Part shown: positions 63,101-64,000 of the stretch, piece by piece
Layout: each line of letters opens with the position of its first letter
Numbering within the stretch: position 1 is the first letter of the stretch
Assembly: GCF_017377855.1 (NCBI RefSeq)
Contig: NZ_JAFREP010000003.1
Span: 434,001-498,000, forward strand
Source of the DNA: Acanthopleuribacter pedis
GTDB taxonomy: Bacteria > Acidobacteriota > Holophagae > Acanthopleuribacterales > Acanthopleuribacteraceae
DNA: 64,000 bases
Reading direction: 5' to 3'
Program-made: the position numbers and the translations under genes
Notes under the pieces: model-generated
What the model was told of the DNA's origin: nothing
Databases searched by the model: none
What the model saw: the letters and a program-made list of their open reading frames with translations, nothing else

Positions 63101-64000
63101 CGAGGTTGTTGCCCGCTGCGACGCCGGTTTTCTCCACCACCAACACCTGATCCCGGTCGAGCCGGAAGCGACGGGGGAAGCCCTGCTCGACTCAGGCGAT
63201 GTCGTTTGGATCACCGGTGGGCTTGGTGGATTGGGGCGCATCTTTGCCCGTTACCTGATGACGGCCTTTGGCGCACGCGTCGTGCTGAGCGGGCGCTCGC
63301 CCCTCGAAACCCACCAACAGCACCTTTTGGATGCGCTAAACTGCCACGGCGAGGTCGCCTATCTGCCCGTCGACTTGGCGGATGCCGAGGCCGTCGCTGA
63401 AACCGCCGCGACCGTCCGTGAACGGTTCGGCCGGCTGGACGCCGTTATTCACGCCGCCGGCTTGTTGCACGACGAACCGCTGGCGCAAAAAAGCGCCGAG
63501 GCCGCGGCCGAGGTGTTGGCCCCCAAGGTTGCCGGGGTTTTGGCCCTCGACGAGGCCACCGCCGACGCCGCCCTTAAGTGGATGCTGCTGTGTTCTTCCC
63601 TGGCCGGGGTCATTTGTCCGCCCGGCCAGGGTGACTACGCCGCCGCCAATGCCTACCTCGACGCCTTCGCCGCGCGGCGCAACCGTTGGCTGGCCGAGGG
63701 ACGGCGGCGCGGTCGCACCGTTGCCGTGAATTGGCCGCTGTGGCGCGCGGGCGGCATGACCATGGATGCCGCGAGCCAAGCGCTGATGACCCAGGCAACC
63801 GGTTTGGTCGCGCTGGACAGCGAAACCGGGTGCACCCTGCTCACCACCGCTTTGCAACACAGCGCGGACCACCTCTTGGTGTTGCCGGGTGATCGCGACA
63901 AAATACGCGCCGTGTTTTTTGAGGCGGCGCAACCCAAGCAGGCGACGGGGTTGGAACCCGCGCCGGCCGTTGCGCGGGACCTGCGCGACCGGGTGCTGGC
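57108..64000 (+). CDS. Trans-AT PKS: KS-ACP-KS-DH-DH'-KR-, 3' end outside the window
   Basis: Open frame from ATG 57108 to the window edge (about 2,297 codons, no stop), 8 bases after the previous stop. A short charged N-terminal segment (about 40 residues) precedes KS 42-463, which has Cys (57714) but Gln for the first catalytic His (58122), then ACP 621-697 (GFDSK), a canonical KS 721-1138 (Cys 59742), DH 1309-1580, a second DH-like fold 1584-1860, and KR 1862-2280 (GGLGGLG at 63216, Tyr 63636). The last residues look like the start of an ACP. Predicted role: pass the chain on through the non-elongating KS-ACP, then add a C2 unit, reduce, dehydrate and probably cyclize to a tetrahydropyran. 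No strong ribosome binding site is visible before the ATG, but the start fits the spacing and the KS N-terminus. Confidence 0.95.
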   Translation, partial: MNIHEQRRQVIERLHALAPEVSPPQHQDVLKRKDSRPRVPQPIAVIGLACRFPQSPTLHDFWAALDRDRSLIEEIPPTRFDWRRGLAGLEEPVGRWGGFLDDVRGFDSAFFKILPSEADLMDPRQRLLLPAVYQSLEDAGIAPLSLQGSRTGLFVGAEGNEYAGELAAHGFPVGDGHGESMLANRISHFFDWRGPSEVVNTLCSGAAVALHRAVVALRNGDIDQAVVGAVNLILQPGLHLALAASGQMSPEATVRSFGADARGFLRSEGVGGVVLKTLADAERDGDPIYAVIRHAAVNYNGRGGLSMAMPNVAAHTQLVEQCYREAGIDIADLGLIEAQGMGNPAGDMAEWEALNRALENLAEEQGRRLEPGSVPVSTLKPMLGHMHAASALGALCKIIRSLQTGTVHPILDFETAHPGLDLSGRPCRLQQQHETWRAGTRPRLAGLHSYGAGGNNAHLLIEEYRPAPRPAVASQALVLPLSAHDSAGLRDKVTRLAAFLGEHDLPLAAVAHTLQVGRDAMPERVAFLVKDTRDWCAQVDAFLNGDPHEGVFTRAEGGPARVADDGPGAARAWVQGAALDWSAWRPHVGGGRVHLPVHRFTHREHWFDVVRSVAVTEAAQTDALAALRRLLSPYLQLAPDQIDVDREFSEMGFDSKLVLDLCKALKQDFGVAVEAALFFDHNTPRQLAAYLEAAHGAVFGRAEVVAAAPKRRVTRREPTYEPIAVIGLAGRYPHAPSPAALWQRLVEGADCIDEMPADRWNRDLFEPDPNRAAATGKSYGKWGGFLDGVYDFDPLFFNMSPREAPYINPKERLFLQTAWHVLEDAATYPEALADERVGVFVGVTRSGIDPYATSSFSIANRVSYCFDFNGPSLTLDTACSSSLVAIHEACRHLHGGECSVALAGGVHVFLDPSHFVALSLGQFLSPDGRCKSFGSAANGMVPGEGVGAVLLKPLAAALRDGNPIHGVIRGSATNHGGKSNGFTVPSAKAHRDLMEQAMQRAGIRAEAISYVEAHGTGTALGDPVEVRGLRQAFEGRPGICALGSLKSNLGHLEAAAGVAGLTKVLLQLKHRELVPSLHAAETNPQIDFAATPFRVQQTHEAWNPVGPDGSPRPRLACLSSFGAGGSNAHLLIEEAPAQAVVLAPPATTPGPAVLVLSAQSEPSLREAAADLAAFLRDQETGLDLHAVAYTLQVGRASLEERAGLLCESVGEAVAGLTAFASGEPAARVVCGSLLRGQKDPAFGPRVKDALARMDRETLLALWIQGAVIPWRDLYSDQPALMRLPVYAFARERYRLPEVETAPAAAASLHPLLHENRSTLQRQAYVTHLDGDAFFLADHVVAGEKILPGVAYLEMARAALAAATDWARVVLRNVVWLQPLIVREPQTLTVALRVAEDGASVAWEVATGDAARPVVHCQGRAERDTSAVPEPWDGADQTLKRGARLDGPICYQTYEGLGMCYGPRMRSIETIQRGEGRLVTWLTMPDGVADDAWVLHPSLLDGALQSLIALAINRSGAGAGAAYMPFALAAVHCYGPCRGAMRAVVRVVEETENVMRCDLNLYDEQGRCQAALLGFSSRARAAGPRHPLVHGEIADPEGASFQSRFTGREWFLADHVVNGRRLLPGVAYLEMARAAGVLAGNTVAGVGNLVWAKAMVVEDEPVAVTLQVTPGRGHQDWVVTGLDGTHHAQGRLYGAAARPERPEATAVDALRARCSHHKQAHQCWGVDDAAAWAADPTGASFRALTALSYNGDEALADFRLPKSVQADRAAYGLHPSLLDVAFETVQFWNGFQSGQHRPWLPFSLEKLWVYDAVPDVGLVHMRPVPRAGAMPLFDLDICDPRGRVCVALRGYAAMPTAAAEPARPILATTAWRRAVVEGAADVPPAPRLVLLEANQDLVASLRAAAPHAEIEVLQASGNQAAAVIGRLQQLLQRLQEHGEQALWVVAPDETDPQIAAITALLKTWHNEHPAASVKLLLVGEAKPEHLPRLLAALAATPGREVVARCDAGFLHHQHLIPVEPEATGEALLDSGDVVWITGGLGGLGRIFARYLMTAFGARVVLSGRSPLETHQQHLLDALNCHGEVAYLPVDLADAEAVAETAATVRERFGRLDAVIHAAGLLHDEPLAQKSAEAAAEVLAPKVAGVLALDEATADAALKWMLLCSSLAGVICPPGQGDYAAANAYLDAFAARRNRWLAEGRRRGRTVAVNWPLWRAGGMTMDAASQALMTQATGLVALDSETGCTLLTTALQHSADHLLVLPGDRDKIRAVFFEAAQPKQATGLEPAPAVARDLRDRVL
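57225..59200 (+). other. KS13 (His to Gln, probably non-elongating) and ACP13
   Basis: KS fold about 57231-58497. Cys is present (NTLCSGA, codon 57714) and so is the second His (LGHMHA), but the first His loop reads EAQGMGNPAGD with Gln at codon 58122. ACP13 (58968-59196) has GFDSK, Ser 59070. Product logic also requires no extension here: a further C2 unit would put the module 14 enoyl out of reach for a six-membered ring with the module 11 hydroxyl. Confidence 0.78.
59265..64000 (+). other. Module 14: KS-DH-DH'-KR-(ACP), probable second pyran-forming module
   Basis: KS14 about 59268-60520 (Cys 59742, EAHGTGT, NLGHLE). DH about 61032-61845 with intact DHVVAGEKILPG (His 61119) and Asp 61605 in HPSLLDGALQ. 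Second DH-like domain about 61857-62690 with DHVVNGRRLLPG (His 61947) and Asp 62439 in HPSLLDVAFE; it lacks the YGP motif. KR about 62690-63945 (GGLGGLG at 63216, Tyr 63636). The final residues look like an ACP first helix cut by the edge. Two KR-only modules (11 and 12) precede it, as modules 5 and 6 precede module 7, so the second DH-like domain is probably a pyran synthase making an oxane equivalent to C11-C15 of phorboxazole. Confidence 0.8.

Noticed and set aside
1..64000. Integrated acyltransferase, enoylreductase, thioesterase or halogenase domains
   Set aside because: No GHSxG-type AT or TE segment and no ER nucleotide motif seen between any KS and the next domain; these functions must be outside the window or absent.

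Overview
The whole window is one strand (+) of a giant trans-acyltransferase (trans-AT) type I PKS/NRPS assembly line, entered and left in mid-gene. It holds four co-oriented genes: the 3' part of a PKS gene of at least 11,867 codons (1-35606), a 2,914-codon gene (35603-44347), a 4,251-codon gene (44344-57099) and the 5' part of a fourth (57108-64000). The first three overlap by 4 bases (ATGA) and the last gap is 8 bases, so they look like one operon. I see no promoter, terminator, RNA gene, IS element or CRISPR array, and no stretch over 300 bases without coding. DNA is GC-rich. No module carries an acyltransferase, and no enoylreductase or thioesterase is visible. Malonyl loading must therefore come from a separate AT, and chain release lies outside the window.

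Layout. 3-515: end of a C-methyltransferase (cMT) and its ACP. 672-4025: non-elongating KS (KS0), O-methyltransferase (oMT), two near-identical ACPs. 4182-6180: KS-ACP. 6225-12110: Cy-Cy-A(Ser)-PCP-Ox, oxazole cassette 1. 12195-14160: KS0-ACP. 14232-19740: KS-DH-KR-cMT-ACP. 19884-24660: KS-KR-cMT-ACP. 24774-28140: KS-KR-ACP. 28260-33290: KS-DH-DH'-KR-ACP. 33600-39340: KS | DH-KR-cMT-ACP, split between genes 1 and 2. 39455-41555: KS0-ACP. 41615-47690: Cy-Cy | A(Ser)-PCP-Ox, oxazole cassette 2, split between genes 2 and 3. 47725-49730: KS0-ACP. 49845-53270: KS-KR-ACP. 53400-57085: KS-KR-ACP. 57225-59200: KS with His to Gln, plus ACP. 59265-64000: KS-DH-DH'-KR, with an ACP starting at the edge.

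How it works together. Both A domains show a serine code (DVWHFSLVD), and each sits after tandem heterocyclization domains and before a two-lobed nitroreductase-type oxidase, so two separate oxazoles are predicted. Each DH-DH' module comes two elongation steps after a KR-only hydroxyl, which is the geometry needed to close a tetrahydropyran if DH' is a pyran synthase. Read collinearly, the order is: O-methyl ether, ketone, oxazole, CH=C(Me), hydroxyl with alpha-methyl, hydroxyl, oxane, alkene, oxazole, hydroxyl, hydroxyl, oxane. This closely follows C35 to C10 of the sponge cytotoxin phorboxazole, with differences in C-methylation. I therefore read the locus as a bacterial phorboxazole-type pathway. 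From memory, phorboxazole-like 'phorbactazoles' were reported from the marine acidobacterium Acanthopleuribacter pedis. I cannot confirm the organism or that link from the sequence alone.
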